Positions 1 through 12,308 of a DNA stretch of 64,000 nt are shown here, in pieces (within the stretch, counting starts at the first letter, position 1; each line of letters opens with the position of its first letter). Origin of the DNA: Xanthomonas arboricola pv. juglandis (GTDB lineage: Bacteria; Pseudomonadota; Gammaproteobacteria; Xanthomonadales; Xanthomonadaceae); contig NZ_JZEF01000001.1 of NCBI RefSeq assembly GCF_001013475.1, positions 659,472 to 723,471 of the forward strand, written 5' to 3'. The translations under genes and the position numbers were made by a program. A model generated the notes under the pieces. The model made no database searches, was not told the DNA's origin, and saw only the letters and a list, made by a program, of their open reading frames with translations.

Positions 1-2630
1 TCGACGTCAGCACGCCGGTGTTGGTACGTCAGTACAACCAGGCGTTGTTTCGCAAGACCGGTGTGGACACCAGCGGTGCCAGCGATGGCGGCAGCTACGC
101 CAATCTGCTCACCCAGCTGCCGCAGATGTACATGTCGCAGGTCACCTCGGGGCAGGGCTCGGGACTGGCTTCGTTCAATGGCGGCTCGGGCACCGAGACG
201 CGTTACTACATCAACGAGTTCGACACCACCTTCGACTACACCGGCGCCGGTGCAAGCTCGGTGCCGGGCGACATGATCGGCTCGGCGCAGGTGATCGCCA
301 ATGGCGCCTCGGCCAAGTATTCCAACGCGATGGGCGGCTCGGTCGCGGCCACCACCAAGACCGGCGACAACACCTTGCGGGCCGGTTTCGCGTCGTCGAT
401 CGTGCTGCCGTCCTCGCGCGTGCTCAACCCCAAGGTTCGTCCGTACTTGATCGAACAGCGCGACGGCGTCAATCGCTATTACTACCAGGACCTGAGCACC
501 AACGGCCAGACCGAGACCGCGTTCAACAACACCTACAGTCTGTCCGGGCCGCTGATACGCGACACGCTGTTCTTCAATGTGGTTGTGCAGAACAATCGGC
601 CGCAGGCGCAAGCGCAGTTCATGGCAGGGGAAATCGGCGACGAATGGCGCACCACGCGCGCTGCCTACAACAATCCCGCGGCCAATCTCAGTTGGGTCAT
701 CAGCGACGCCCAGCAATTGGACCTGACGGCTGCGCAGTCCGATCGCAAGAACTACACCCGCATCGACAGCCTGGCCGAGCCCTCCAATCCGGATGCGCAG
801 CGCAGCTATCTGCGCGATGTGCTGTTCCAGAGCGAGGATGCCTTCTACCTGGGGCGCTACCGCTGGCAGATCAACCAGCGCATGGATCTGTCGTTGATGG
901 CCGGATACTTCAGCCACATGGAAAAGAACACCTTTTCCGACGCCGGCCTGTATGCGGTGCGCATCGACGAGCCGGGCGGGGTCGAACATGTCCTGGCCAG
1001 CGGCATGCGCGATTCGCAGGAACCGGCCAACTACCGCAAGCGCGGTTTCCGCGCCGACTACACCTGGCAGCTCGGTGCGCACAAGCTGCAAGTCGGTGCG
1101 GAACATTACGACCTGTCGTTCGACAGCTTCAATGTCTACGGCCGCAACGGCAACTACCGTTACCTCAACTATGGCCGCCCCACCGAGCGTGCGATCGTCG
1201 GCGATCTGGTGGTGCCGGCCGATACGCCGGTGCTGCTGACCCAGGTGTTCAACAGCGGCGGCATCCTGACCCAGGTCAATCGTGGCGCCTACATCGAAGA
1301 CTACTGGCAGGCGGCCGAGCGCTGGGTGGTCTACGGCGGCCTGCGTCGCGACAACAGCGGCGCGCGTCTTGCCAACGGCCGCAACGTGCTGGGTCTGTAC
1401 ACCACCTCGCCGCGACTCGGCGTGTCCTGGGATGTGCGTGGCGACAGCTCGATGAAGCTGGGCGCCAGTGCCGGCGTGTACACCATGCCGGTTCCCGGCG
1501 TGATCCTGACCAGCCTGTTCAACGATTTCAGCGATGCCTACGTCGCCTACACCTACAGCGGCATCAATCCGGACGGCACACCGATCGCGCCGCAACAGAT
1601 CGGCAGCTACACCAACGCCAGCATCATCGGCGAGCCGGTGGCGATGACCTCGCGCAATCTGCGCAATGCGCGCCAGGACAGTTACACCGTGTATCTGCAG
1701 GACAATCAGCTGTTGCCGCACTGGTCCGGCACGCTGGAATTGAACCACTCTTCGGTCAAGCGGGCATTGGCGGTGTGGAACGATCTCAACAGCAGCTTGT
1801 CCAGTCCCGCCTATGTCTATCTGCAGTCGCTGGGTTATGCCGACCCGCACCTGGGCAACAACATGCTGATCAATCCCGGCAGCGCCGTGGTGATCGACAA
1901 CGATCTGGATGGCGACGGGCAACGCGAACGGGTGTCCATTCCCGGCAGCGCCACCGGGCTGGCCAAACCGCGTCGCGAGGCCTATAGCGCCAGCCTGGAA
2001 CTGGTGCATCCGGAAACGCCAGAGCAGCCGTTCTTCCTGTTGTTCGGCTATACCTGGAAGCACGTCTATGGCAACTACGAAGGCTATTACGGCGAGACCA
2101 ACGGCAACGTGCTGGGCGCGCCGAATTTCCGGTATGGCGCGTTGTCGGCCGGCAGCAGCGGTGCATTGCCGGCCGATGTGCGGCATGTGCTGCGCCTCAA
2201 CGCCTCGCATACCTTCGGTGCGAGCGGTCTGTCGTTGGGGTTGGGGGCGGTATGGCAGAGCGGGGCGCCGCGCTCGTGCTACAGCCAACATCCCGATCCC
2301 ACCGATGCGGCCCACGACGCCGGTCTCTCGGCGTTCTACTGCGACGGCGTGGCGGTGTCGCGCGGCAGCCTGGGGCGCTTTCCCAGCTGGTGGACGCTGG
2401 ATCTGAATGCCGCTTACGAAAAGCACTGGGGGCCGCAGACGCTGCGGCTGGAACTCAATGTGGGCAACCTGCTCAACCAGGACACCGAAATTGCCTCGGT
2501 GCCATTCTACGGCGCATACGCCGGCACTGTAGATGGAAGGCCGACCTGGGAACGCGATCGTTACTACGGCGCCAAGACCGCTCTTTACCCGCGCACGACC
2601 GGCGTGATCCTGCGCTACAACTGGAACTGA
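1..2630 (+). CDS. TonB-dependent outer-membrane receptor (5' partial)
   Basis: Outer-membrane active-transport receptor powered by TonB, probably for an oligosaccharide released by the glycosidase encoded next door. The frame is already open at base 3, so signal peptide, TonB box and first part of the plug lie upstream; about 875 residues are visible. Seen here: a plug segment (VIANGASAKYSNAMGGSV) and then a long run of short amphipathic beta-strand segments rich in Tyr/Trp with Asn/Asp-rich loops, as in 22-strand barrels. It ends in a final strand (GVILRYNWN), so the 3' end looks complete. Its stop is one base before the ATG of the GH127-like gene, implying one transcript and coupled translation. 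Family membership is clear; the substrate (arabinose-containing plant glycan) is inferred only from the neighbour. Confidence 0.9.
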   Translation, partial: DVSTPVLVRQYNQALFRKTGVDTSGASDGGSYANLLTQLPQMYMSQVTSGQGSGLASFNGGSGTETRYYINEFDTTFDYTGAGASSVPGDMIGSAQVIANGASAKYSNAMGGSVAATTKTGDNTLRAGFASSIVLPSSRVLNPKVRPYLIEQRDGVNRYYYQDLSTNGQTETAFNNTYSLSGPLIRDTLFFNVVVQNNRPQAQAQFMAGEIGDEWRTTRAAYNNPAANLSWVISDAQQLDLTAAQSDRKNYTRIDSLAEPSNPDAQRSYLRDVLFQSEDAFYLGRYRWQINQRMDLSLMAGYFSHMEKNTFSDAGLYAVRIDEPGGVEHVLASGMRDSQEPANYRKRGFRADYTWQLGAHKLQVGAEHYDLSFDSFNVYGRNGNYRYLNYGRPTERAIVGDLVVPADTPVLLTQVFNSGGILTQVNRGAYIEDYWQAAERWVVYGGLRRDNSGARLANGRNVLGLYTTSPRLGVSWDVRGDSSMKLGASAGVYTMPVPGVILTSLFNDFSDAYVAYTYSGINPDGTPIAPQQIGSYTNASIIGEPVAMTSRNLRNARQDSYTVYLQDNQLLPHWSGTLELNHSSVKRALAVWNDLNSSLSSPAYVYLQSLGYADPHLGNNMLINPGSAVVIDNDLDGDGQRERVSIPGSATGLAKPRREAYSASLELVHPETPEQPFFLLFGYTWKHVYGNYEGYYGETNGNVLGAPNFRYGALSAGSSGALPADVRHVLRLNASHTFGASGLSLGLGAVWQSGAPRSCYSQHPDPTDAAHDAGLSAFYCDGVAVSRGSLGRFPSWWTLDLNAAYEKHWGPQTLRLELNVGNLLNQDTEIASVPFYGAYAGTVDGRPTWERDRYYGAKTALYPRTTGVILRYNWN

Positions 2631-2631
2631 G

Positions 2632-5067
2632 ATGCACGACGACAGCTTGCCCAACGTATCGACCAACGCATCGCCTACGCATGCCGCATGTCCGCATGCT
2701 GCGGCACCGGCCAACGACGGGTTACCGGCAGATGCCTCGCGTCGCCGTGTGTTGCAATGGAGTGCGCTGCTGGTGGCAGCGGGGTGGCTGCGGCTGCCCC
2801 TGGAGGCGGCGGCCAGCCAGGCCGGCGCGGTCACCGCAGTGCCTTTGCAGGCGGTCAGGTTGAAGCCCTCGCTGTTTCTGGAGTCGTTGCAGACCAATCG
2901 TCGCTATCTGCTCGAACTCGAGCCAGACCGGCTGCTGCACAATTTTCTGCATTACGCCGGCTTGCCGGCAAAAGGCCCGGTCTACGGCGGTTGGGAGGGT
3001 GACACCATCGCCGGACACACGCTGGGACATTATCTGAGCGCGTTGTCGAAAATGTATGCGCAAACTGGCGATGAGGCGCTACGCACACGCGTGGACTACA
3101 TCGTGACCGAACTCGCGCGCGCCCAGGCGCAGGACAGCAGCGGCTATGTCGGCGGATTGACCCGCAAGAACGACGCCGGCCAGATCGAAGCGGGCAAGCA
3201 GGTCTTCGAAGACCTGCGCGGTGGCGTGATCAATGCCAGCGCCTTCAGTTTGAATGGCAGCTGGTCGCCGCTCTACACCGTGCACAAACTCTTCGCAGGC
3301 CTGCTCGATGCTCAAGCGCTGGCCGGCAATGCACAGGCGCTGCAGGTGCTGCAGCCGCTTGCCGGCTATCTGGCCGGCATCTTCGATGGACTCAGCCAGA
3401 CGCAGATGCAGGCGCTGCTGGATAGCGAGTTCGGTGGGCTCAACGAGTCGTATCTGGAGTTGGGCGCGCGCACCGGAGAGCATCGCTGGGTGGCCATCGG
3501 CCAGCGTCTGCGTCACGACAAGGTCATTGGTCCGGCGCAGTCGGGCAAGGATGCGCTACCGCATCACCACGCCAATACCCAGGTGCCGAAGTTCATCGGT
3601 GCCGCGCGGCAGTTCGAAGTGGCCGGCGATGTGGATGCCGCTGCTGCCGCGCAATTCTTCTGGGAGACGGTCACCCACCACTACAGCTATGTGATCGGCG
3701 GCAATGCCGACCGCGAGTACTTCCAGGCGCCGGACAGCATCGCCAGTTTCCTCACCGAGCAGACCTGCGAGCATTGCAACAGCTACAACATGCTCAAGCT
3801 GACCCGGCACCTGTATCAGTGGATGCCGCAGGCACGCTATTTCGATTACTACGAGCGCACGCTGCACAACCACACCATGGCCGCGCAACATCCGGCCACC
3901 GGCATGTTCACCTATATGACCCCCATGATCACCGGTGGCGAGCGCGGCTTTTCGGACAAGTTCGATGCATTCTGGTGCTGCGTCGGCAGCGGGATGGAAG
4001 CGCATGCGCAGTTCGGCGATTCGATCTACTGGCATGCCGGCGATGCGTTGTACGTCAATCTCTACATCCCGTCGACGCTGGACTGGCACGACGCCGATGT
4101 CGCGATCGAACTGGACAGCGGCGTGCCCGAGAATGGCGATGTGCGGCTGCAGGTGCTGCGTGCCGGTGCGCTGGCGCCGCGTCGCCTCCTGCTGCGCATT
4201 CCGGCCTGGTGCCAGGATGAATTTACGCTGCGTCTCAATGGACGGGCGCAGCAGTTCGCAGCGGTGGATGGCTATGTAGAAATCGCACGCCGCTGGATCG
4301 CGGGCGATGTCATCGAACTCGCGTTGCAGATGCCGCTGCGCCTGGAGCATGCAGCCGGCGATCCGAGCACCGTGGTGGTCATGCGCGGGCCGCTTGCGCT
4401 GGCCGCCGATCTGGGCGATGTGGATGCGCCCTATGAGGGGCCGGACCCGGTGCTGGTGAGCGACGCATCGCCGTTGTCGGAGTGCGTTGCTTTGCCGCAA
4501 CCCGGTCATTACCTGGTCAATAGCGTGCGTCCGCAGCCGCTGCGTTTCGTTCCGTTCTACGCGCAGTACGAGCGCCACAGCGCGCTCTACCTCAGGCAGA
4601 TGACCACCGCGCAATGGTCTGCCGAGCAGGGGCGACGCGCGCAAGTTCAAGCCGATCGCAGTGCCTTGCTGACCAGGGCGGTCGACATCATCCAGTTCGG
4701 CGACGACGCGTCCGAGCAGGCGCATGGGTTGACCAGCGATACCTCGTTTTCCGGCATGTACCGCCGCCAACAGTTTCGCGATGTCCGCGGCAAGGGCTTC
4801 GTCCAGTTCCGCATGCGCGGCAGCGATGCACCGTTGGTATTGCGTCTGCGCTTCTGGGGCAGCGACCGTGGGCGGTTCACCATCCTGGTCGACGGGGTGT
4901 CTGCCGTTTCCGTGCAGGTGGATGCAAGCGACATCGTCGACTTCGTCGATCGCGACTACCCGCTGCCGATCGCGATGACACGTCATGCACTGCTGACCCT
5001 GCGCATCGAGCCGCAGGCTGGCGACACCGCAGGACCCTTGTTCGGCGGCTGGCTGTTGCATGCCTGA
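2632..5067 (+). CDS. GH127/DUF1680-family glycosidase (beta-L-arabinofuranosidase-like), copy 1
   Basis: Predicted retaining glycosidase acting on beta-L-arabinofuranose of plant hydroxyproline-rich glycoproteins or arabinans, exported to the periplasm. The 811-residue protein has a twin-arginine signal (SRRRVLQ at 36-42 followed by a hydrophobic stretch). The family's zinc/cysteine catalytic centre is visible: E380-H-C382 and the FWCC pair C449/C450, matching E338/C340/C417/C418 of HypBA1, in which C417 is the nucleophile. E362 (in DREYF) is a candidate acid/base. The C-terminal ~150 residues form an extra beta-rich domain, as in long DUF1680 proteins; these could also be classed as GH146. 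Starts one base after the receptor stop. A paralogue with the same motifs lies 5.7 kb downstream. Family sure; exact linkage specificity not. Confidence 0.88.
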   Translation: MHDDSLPNVSTNASPTHAACPHAAAPANDGLPADASRRRVLQWSALLVAAGWLRLPLEAAASQAGAVTAVPLQAVRLKPSLFLESLQTNRRYLLELEPDRLLHNFLHYAGLPAKGPVYGGWEGDTIAGHTLGHYLSALSKMYAQTGDEALRTRVDYIVTELARAQAQDSSGYVGGLTRKNDAGQIEAGKQVFEDLRGGVINASAFSLNGSWSPLYTVHKLFAGLLDAQALAGNAQALQVLQPLAGYLAGIFDGLSQTQMQALLDSEFGGLNESYLELGARTGEHRWVAIGQRLRHDKVIGPAQSGKDALPHHHANTQVPKFIGAARQFEVAGDVDAAAAAQFFWETVTHHYSYVIGGNADREYFQAPDSIASFLTEQTCEHCNSYNMLKLTRHLYQWMPQARYFDYYERTLHNHTMAAQHPATGMFTYMTPMITGGERGFSDKFDAFWCCVGSGMEAHAQFGDSIYWHAGDALYVNLYIPSTLDWHDADVAIELDSGVPENGDVRLQVLRAGALAPRRLLLRIPAWCQDEFTLRLNGRAQQFAAVDGYVEIARRWIAGDVIELALQMPLRLEHAAGDPSTVVVMRGPLALAADLGDVDAPYEGPDPVLVSDASPLSECVALPQPGHYLVNSVRPQPLRFVPFYAQYERHSALYLRQMTTAQWSAEQGRRAQVQADRSALLTRAVDIIQFGDDASEQAHGLTSDTSFSGMYRRQQFRDVRGKGFVQFRMRGSDAPLVLRLRFWGSDRGRFTILVDGVSAVSVQVDASDIVDFVDRDYPLPIAMTRHALLTLRIEPQAGDTAGPLFGGWLLHA

Positions 5068-5468
5068 GCGCGCGGCAATGTCGGTGCGGTGAGGACCGGC
5101 ATGACCGCACTGACGCAGTGGAGCACGCTGCGCACGTTGGCGCCCGGCCAGAAACCATGCTGTTTTCCGCACGCACTGTCGACAAATGCGACAAGACGTG
5201 GCGCGTGCGCACAGGCACATTGTGACCAGCTGGTGAAACTGGAGCGCATGGGCGACTTCAGTGCGGAATCAATCTCTCCGACAACGCGCGGTGTTGCGTA
5301 ATCGATTGCGGTCGCGCGCAGCGCAGGTTGTCTGCGTGTCCACTGTATTGCCGTCGCAACCATCTCGCTGCGACGCGCCGCTGCAATTGCTCTCCACCCG
5401 CGCTGGCGCACGCCGGCACGGGCCGGTGTTGCCCGTCGTTTGTCTGCCGTTCGAATCAGGAGCCCCGC
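5068..5468. other. 400-bp non-coding gap before the second receptor
   Basis: No protein-coding stretch with family resemblance is visible. It contains one candidate operator (5294-5312, listed separately) and an AGGAG ribosome-binding site about 8 bases before the ATG at 5469. This is the likely control region of the second receptor/glycosidase module. Confidence 0.5.
5294..5312. promoter_or_regulatory. Candidate LacI-family operator
   Basis: The near-palindrome CGTAATCGATTGCG centred on the CG at 5303-5304 has one mismatched pair and contains AATCGATT, which fits the AANCGNTT core typical of LacI/GalR-family operators. It lies about 165 bases upstream of the second receptor's ATG. LacI-type control of receptor/glycosidase loci is common in xanthomonads, but no LacI-type gene is in this window, so this is a motif-level call only. 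Confidence 0.35.
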
Positions 5469-8245
<2,777 letters not shown>

Positions 8246-8258
8246 GCGGTTGTTGCAA

Positions 8259-8283
8259 CGGCGCGCGCGGTCTGTGCGCGCCG
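8259..8283 (+). terminator. G+C-rich hairpin between broken receptor and second GH127-like gene
   Basis: CGGCGCGC at 8259-8266 pairs with GCGCGCCG at 8276-8283 around a 9-base loop. There is no U-run after it, so it may be a transcript-stabilising or processing hairpin rather than a true terminator. An AGGAG at 8286-8290 follows, 13 bases before the next ATG. Confidence 0.35.
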
Positions 8284-8303
8284 ACAGGAGCTAAGCTGAG
8301 CCC

Positions 8304-10679
8304 ATGACCGAGACGTATCCGAGCGAATTGCCCAACGACCACGCGCCGAGCCTGTCGCGACGGCGCTTTCTGGCCTGGAGCAGCCTGGCGGTTGCGGCGG
8401 GTTTCCTGCGCTTTCCGGCGCAGGCCAGCGCCGCACAACCCGGCAGCGTGCGTGCGGTGCCGCTGGCGCAGGTGCGGCTCACGCCGTCGTTGTTCCTGGA
8501 CGCGCTGCACACCAATCGACGCTATCTGATGCGGCTCGAGCCGGACCGGCTGCTGCACAACTTCGTGCTGTACGCCGGCCTCGATCCCAAGGCGCCTGCA
8601 TACGGCGGCTGGGAGGCGGACACCATCGCCGGGCATACGCTCGGTCACTATCTCAGCGCATTGGCACTGATGCATGCGCAGACCGGCGATGCGCAATGCC
8701 GCACGCGCGCCGGGTATCTGGTCGCGGAGCTGGCACGCTGCCAGGCGCACGCGGGCGATGGCTATGTGGCCGGCTTCACCCGAAAGAACGCCGCAGGGAA
8801 GATCGAAAGCGGCCGCACGGTGTTCGATGAGCTCAGGCGCGGCAAGATCGACCCCGCGCCGTTCTACCTCAACGGCAGCTGGGCGCCGCTGTACACCTGG
8901 CACAAGTTGTTTGGCGGCCTGCTCGACGTGCACGCGCATTGCGACAATGCGCAGGCGCTGCAGGTGGCGGTAAGCCTGGCCGGCTATCTGCAAGGCATCT
9001 TCGCCGCTCTCGACGACGCGCAGCTGCAGAAGGTGCTGTCGTGCGAATTCGGTGGCCTCAACGAATCCTTCGTCGAGCTTCATGTGCGGACCGGCGATGC
9101 GCAATGGCTGGCACTGGCGCAGCGCCTGCACCATCACGCCGTGCTCGATCCCTTGGTCGCCCAGCGCGACGAACTGGTGCACCAGCATTCCAATACCAAC
9201 ATCCCCAAGCTGATCGGCCTGGCACGCGAGTACGAAGTCACCGGCGATGCAGCATCCGGCGCGGCAGCGCGCTTCTTCTGGCACACCGTCACCGACCACC
9301 ACACCTACGTGATCGGCGGTAACGGCGACCGCGAGTACTTCCAGCAGCCGGATAGCATTTCGAAGTTTGTCACCGAGCAGACCTGCGAGCACTGCGCCAG
9401 CTACAACATGCTCAAGCTCACCCGGCATCTGTACCAGTGGGGTCCGCAGGCGGAGTTCTTCGATTACTACGAGCGCACGCTGCTCAACCACGTGTTGGCG
9501 CAGCAGCATCCGCGCACCGGCATGTTCACCTACATGACACCGATGCTGGCCGGCGAAGCGCGCGCCTGGTCGTCGCCGTTCGACGATTTCTGGTGCTGCG
9601 TCGGCAGCGGCATGGAGGCGCATGCCCAGTTCGGCGATTCGATCTACTGGCATGACGGGCAGGGCGTCTACGTCAATCTGTATGTGCCCTCCAGCGTGCG
9701 CGATGCCGCCGGGCTGGACATGACCCTGCGCAGCACGATGCCGGAGCAGGGCAGCGCCTCGCTACGCATCGACGCCGCGCCGGCCGAGCAACGCACGCTC
9801 GCACTGCGCGTGCCCGGTTGGGCGCAGTCGCCGAGGCTGCAGCTCAACGGCCAGCCGGTCGATGCCACCGTCAACGAGGGCTACCTGCGTATCACCCGCG
9901 TCTGGCGCGCCGGCGACATGCTCACGCTGTCGTTCGAGATGCCGCTGCGCCTGGAAACCACACCGGACGACCCCGCCTGGGTCTCGGTGCTGCGCGGGCC
10001 GCTGGTGCTGGCGGCCGACCTGGGCGATGCGGCAAAACCCTGGTCGGGCAAAACCCCGGCGTTGATCGGCGGCGATGAGGTCTTGCAGCGCCTGCAGCCG
10101 GTGGCGGGCCAGGCCGCGTTCGACTACAGCGACGGCAGCCAGCAGTGGCGCTTCTCGCCGTTCTACGCGCAGTTCGATCGCCGCAGCGCGCCCTACCTGG
10201 AGCATCGCGACGCCGCTGCATGGCAGCAGCATCAAGCCGAACAAGCCGCAGCAGACGCGAAACAACAGGCGTTGGACGCGCGCGCGTTGGACCGGGTCGC
10301 CCTGGGCGATGAAGCCTCTGAAAAAGCCCACGGCCTGCAAAGCGAAAGCTCCTACGCACTGAGCTACCGCCGCCGCGCCGGTCGCGACGCCCGCACCGGC
10401 GGCTTCATCGCCTTCACCCTGAGCAACACCACCCGGGCCCGGATCCTGCGCCTGCGCTATTGGGGCGACGAAACCCGCCGCCGCTTCCGCATCCTCGCCG
10501 ACGGCGAACTCATCGCCAACGAACGCCTGGACGGCAATCGTGGCCTGGACTTCGTCGACGTGGATTACGCCTTGCCTGCAGCGGTCGCCGGCCGCGCCAC
10601 CTTACAAATCCGCATCGAGCCGGAGACTGGCTACTCCGCTGGGCCCGCGTTTGGTTGTTGGGTGTTGGAGTCGGTTTGA
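8304..10679 (+). CDS. GH127/DUF1680-family glycosidase (beta-L-arabinofuranosidase-like), copy 2
   Basis: Paralogue of the gene at 2632-5067; the two proteins align along their whole length. 791 residues. A twin-arginine signal is at 18-24 (SRRRFLA), predicting Tat export of the folded, zinc-bound enzyme. The catalytic set is conserved: E358 in TEQTCEHC, E362-H-C364, and FWCC with C431/C432, plus the later blocks YRRR and DVDYALP. The reading frame is intact although its partner receptor is broken, so it may still act on substrate imported by the intact upstream receptor. ATG at 8304 follows an AGGAG at a rather long spacing of 13 bases. Linkage specificity cannot be told from sequence alone. 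Confidence 0.87.
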   Translation: MTETYPSELPNDHAPSLSRRRFLAWSSLAVAAGFLRFPAQASAAQPGSVRAVPLAQVRLTPSLFLDALHTNRRYLMRLEPDRLLHNFVLYAGLDPKAPAYGGWEADTIAGHTLGHYLSALALMHAQTGDAQCRTRAGYLVAELARCQAHAGDGYVAGFTRKNAAGKIESGRTVFDELRRGKIDPAPFYLNGSWAPLYTWHKLFGGLLDVHAHCDNAQALQVAVSLAGYLQGIFAALDDAQLQKVLSCEFGGLNESFVELHVRTGDAQWLALAQRLHHHAVLDPLVAQRDELVHQHSNTNIPKLIGLAREYEVTGDAASGAAARFFWHTVTDHHTYVIGGNGDREYFQQPDSISKFVTEQTCEHCASYNMLKLTRHLYQWGPQAEFFDYYERTLLNHVLAQQHPRTGMFTYMTPMLAGEARAWSSPFDDFWCCVGSGMEAHAQFGDSIYWHDGQGVYVNLYVPSSVRDAAGLDMTLRSTMPEQGSASLRIDAAPAEQRTLALRVPGWAQSPRLQLNGQPVDATVNEGYLRITRVWRAGDMLTLSFEMPLRLETTPDDPAWVSVLRGPLVLAADLGDAAKPWSGKTPALIGGDEVLQRLQPVAGQAAFDYSDGSQQWRFSPFYAQFDRRSAPYLEHRDAAAWQQHQAEQAAADAKQQALDARALDRVALGDEASEKAHGLQSESSYALSYRRRAGRDARTGGFIAFTLSNTTRARILRLRYWGDETRRRFRILADGELIANERLDGNRGLDFVDVDYALPAAVAGRATLQIRIEPETGYSAGPAFGCWVLESV

Positions 10680-10944
10680 GTGCTGTATCAAGCGCATATC
10701 GAAGGGATGACGGGGGAACCCACCCTAACTTTGAAGAGAGCATGGCACCGGAGAGCAAAAGAGGCCACGCCCGCAGCCACTCGAAAGAACTCAGACATGC
10801 AACATCAAACCCTTCTCCGCTCAGGAGAGGGGTTGGGGTGAGGGTACGGCGGTGAAGCCGCAGCCTATTTTCAATTGCACAGGCCCCTCGCTTCACCGAA
10901 TTGAATCCCGCACCAGAGTTGACGTGAAGAGGTGTTGACCGAAG
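10680..10944. other. Intergenic region with an AACCCTTCTCC hairpin
   Basis: No gene seen. A hairpin at 10808-10834 (AACCCTTCTCC / GGAGAGGGGTT, 5-base loop) belongs to the same loose repeat family as the hairpins near 41975-42015 and 47256-47296. It may end transcription of the glycosidase gene, although a U-run is missing. Confidence 0.45.
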
Positions 10945-11117
10945 AACTGGTTCCCACGGACAACGGAACAGAGTTCTGTGGCGAGGCTATGGGCGCATGC
11001 GCGTGGTGTGCAGCGACGTCTGATCCAACCTAGCGAGCCGAACCAGAACTCTTACGTCTAACTCGTTCAGTGGCAGGCAGCACGACGAATGCCTTAACGA
11101 GCACTGGTTCCCCGACA
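10945..11117 (+). pseudogene. Degenerate IS3-family (IS407-type) transposase orfB remnant
   Basis: On the + strand the sequence still reads, with several indels and stops, blocks matching the transposase of the neighbouring complete IS: TDNGTEFCGEAMGA (integrase-core TDNG...F), then LIQPSEPNQNSYV, then [11 protein letters not shown]. The complete element next to it encodes [27 protein letters not shown] and [11 protein letters not shown] on the opposite strand. This is therefore an older, inverted, related element whose 3' part was cut off by insertion of the newer one. Confidence 0.75.
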
Positions 11118-11144
11118 TCCCCCCGCCCTGAGTAGCGGCTTGGT

Positions 11145-11990
11145 TTAGAGTCCCGGGTTAATGATATCGGTGTTTGCCAGATGTTGGGCATACGCAGCCG
11201 GCGTCATGCCGCCAATTGCTTTCTTGGGTCGGTCCTCGTTGTATTCGCGTCGCCAGCGTTCGATCTCGGTGCGCGCGTGCAGCAACGTCGGGAACCAGTG
11301 CTCGTTGAGGCATTCATCGCGTAGCCGGCCGTTGAAGGATTCGACGTAGGCGTTCTGGTTCGGTTTGCCTGGTTGGATCAGCCGCAACTGCACGCCACGG
11401 GCATGCGCCCAGGCGACCATTGCCTTACCGCAAAACTCCTTGCCGTTGTCGGTGCGGATCACCTGCGGCAGGCCGCGACTGTGTGCCAACCGATCCAGGA
11501 CGCGCGCAACCCCGTGCCCAGAGATCGCGCGCTCCACCTCGATGGCGACCGCTTCGTGCGTTGCGTCGTCCACGATCACCAGACACTTGATCACTCGGCC
11601 TTCGGCGGAGCGGTCGAACACGAAGTCCATCGACCACACCTGGTTGGCCTGCGCTGGCCGCAGCAGCGGCTGACGCTCGCCTATTGGCACTTTTTTGCGC
11701 TTGCGCCGTCGGACCTGTAGCTGCTGTTCGCGGTACAACCGCTCCACGCGTTTGTAGTTCACGATGCGCCCTTCCTGTCGCAGTTTGAGATAGATCATCC
11801 CCACGCCATAGCGACGATGGCGATGCGCCAGCGCAAGAATGCGCTCGCGCAGTTCGCCGTTGCGGTCTTGGCGTGGGCAATAGCGCAGCGCGCTGGCGCT
11901 CATGCCGATCACTGCCAGCGCACGACGCTCGCTGGCACCACGCCCGATCCACTCGCGCACCAGCATACGACGCGCCGGTGCGCTCACCAC
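11145..11990 (-). CDS. IS3-family transposase OrfB (DDE integrase core)
   Basis: Catalytic half of the transposase. Visible: an N-terminal HTH-like region ([15 protein letters not shown]), an [17 protein letters not shown] block, the integrase core starting [10 protein letters not shown] (first Asp), TDNGKEFC (second Asp) and the third acid in the block ending ECLNEHW. The final [16 protein letters not shown] is typical of the IS407 subgroup. The first codon is GTG and sits exactly where a -1 slip on the A6G heptamer of orfA would place the ribosome, so the active product is probably the OrfAB fusion rather than free OrfB. The gene appears intact. Confidence 0.9.
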   Translation of the reverse strand: MVSAPARRMLVREWIGRGASERRALAVIGMSASALRYCPRQDRNGELRERILALAHRHRRYGVGMIYLKLRQEGRIVNYKRVERLYREQQLQVRRRKRKKVPIGERQPLLRPAQANQVWSMDFVFDRSAEGRVIKCLVIVDDATHEAVAIEVERAISGHGVARVLDRLAHSRGLPQVIRTDNGKEFCGKAMVAWAHARGVQLRLIQPGKPNQNAYVESFNGRLRDECLNEHWFPTLLHARTEIERWRREYNEDRPKKAIGGMTPAAYAQHLANTDIINPGL

Positions 11991-12253
11991 TTTTTTCGCA
12001 ACGCATCCTTGATCAGGTCGTTCTCGAACAACTGCTCGGCCAGCAACTTCTTCAGCCGCGCGTTCTCGGCCTCAAGGTCCTTGAGCCGCTTGGCATCGGG
12101 CACGCTCATGCCGCCGAACTTGCTACGCCACAGATAGTACGAGGCCTCGCTGAAGCCATGGCGCCGGCACAGATCCTTGATCGCCACGCCGCCTTCGGCT
12201 TCGCGCAGGAAGCCGATGATCTGCTCTTCGGTAAAACGCTTCTTCACGTCCAA
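11984..12253 (-). CDS. IS3-family transposase OrfA (HTH protein)
   Basis: 89-residue DNA-binding partner that recognises the IS ends. It contains a helix-turn-helix ([14 protein letters not shown] to [12 protein letters not shown]) and a C-terminal leucine-zipper-like coiled coil ([20 protein letters not shown]). Near its end the minus strand reads CGA AAA AAG TGG TGA: an A_AAA_AAG slippery heptamer in the zero frame, spanning 11996-11990, six bases before the stop. A -1 slip there continues directly into the orfB frame (GTG GTG AGC). Confidence 0.92.
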   Translation of the reverse strand: MDVKKRFTEEQIIGFLREAEGGVAIKDLCRRHGFSEASYYLWRSKFGGMSVPDAKRLKDLEAENARLKKLLAEQLFENDLIKDALRKKW

Positions 12254-12308
12254 TCTCCTTGGGGTAGGGAATTGGACTCCAAACTGAGGTGCTACTCAAA
12301 ATTGGGGG

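Noticed and set aside
3556..5220. Long open frame on the minus strand opposite the first GH127-like gene
   Set aside because: It mirrors the codon pattern of the real gene, is Arg/His/Gln-rich without motifs, and would overlap it entirely. A by-product of high G+C content.
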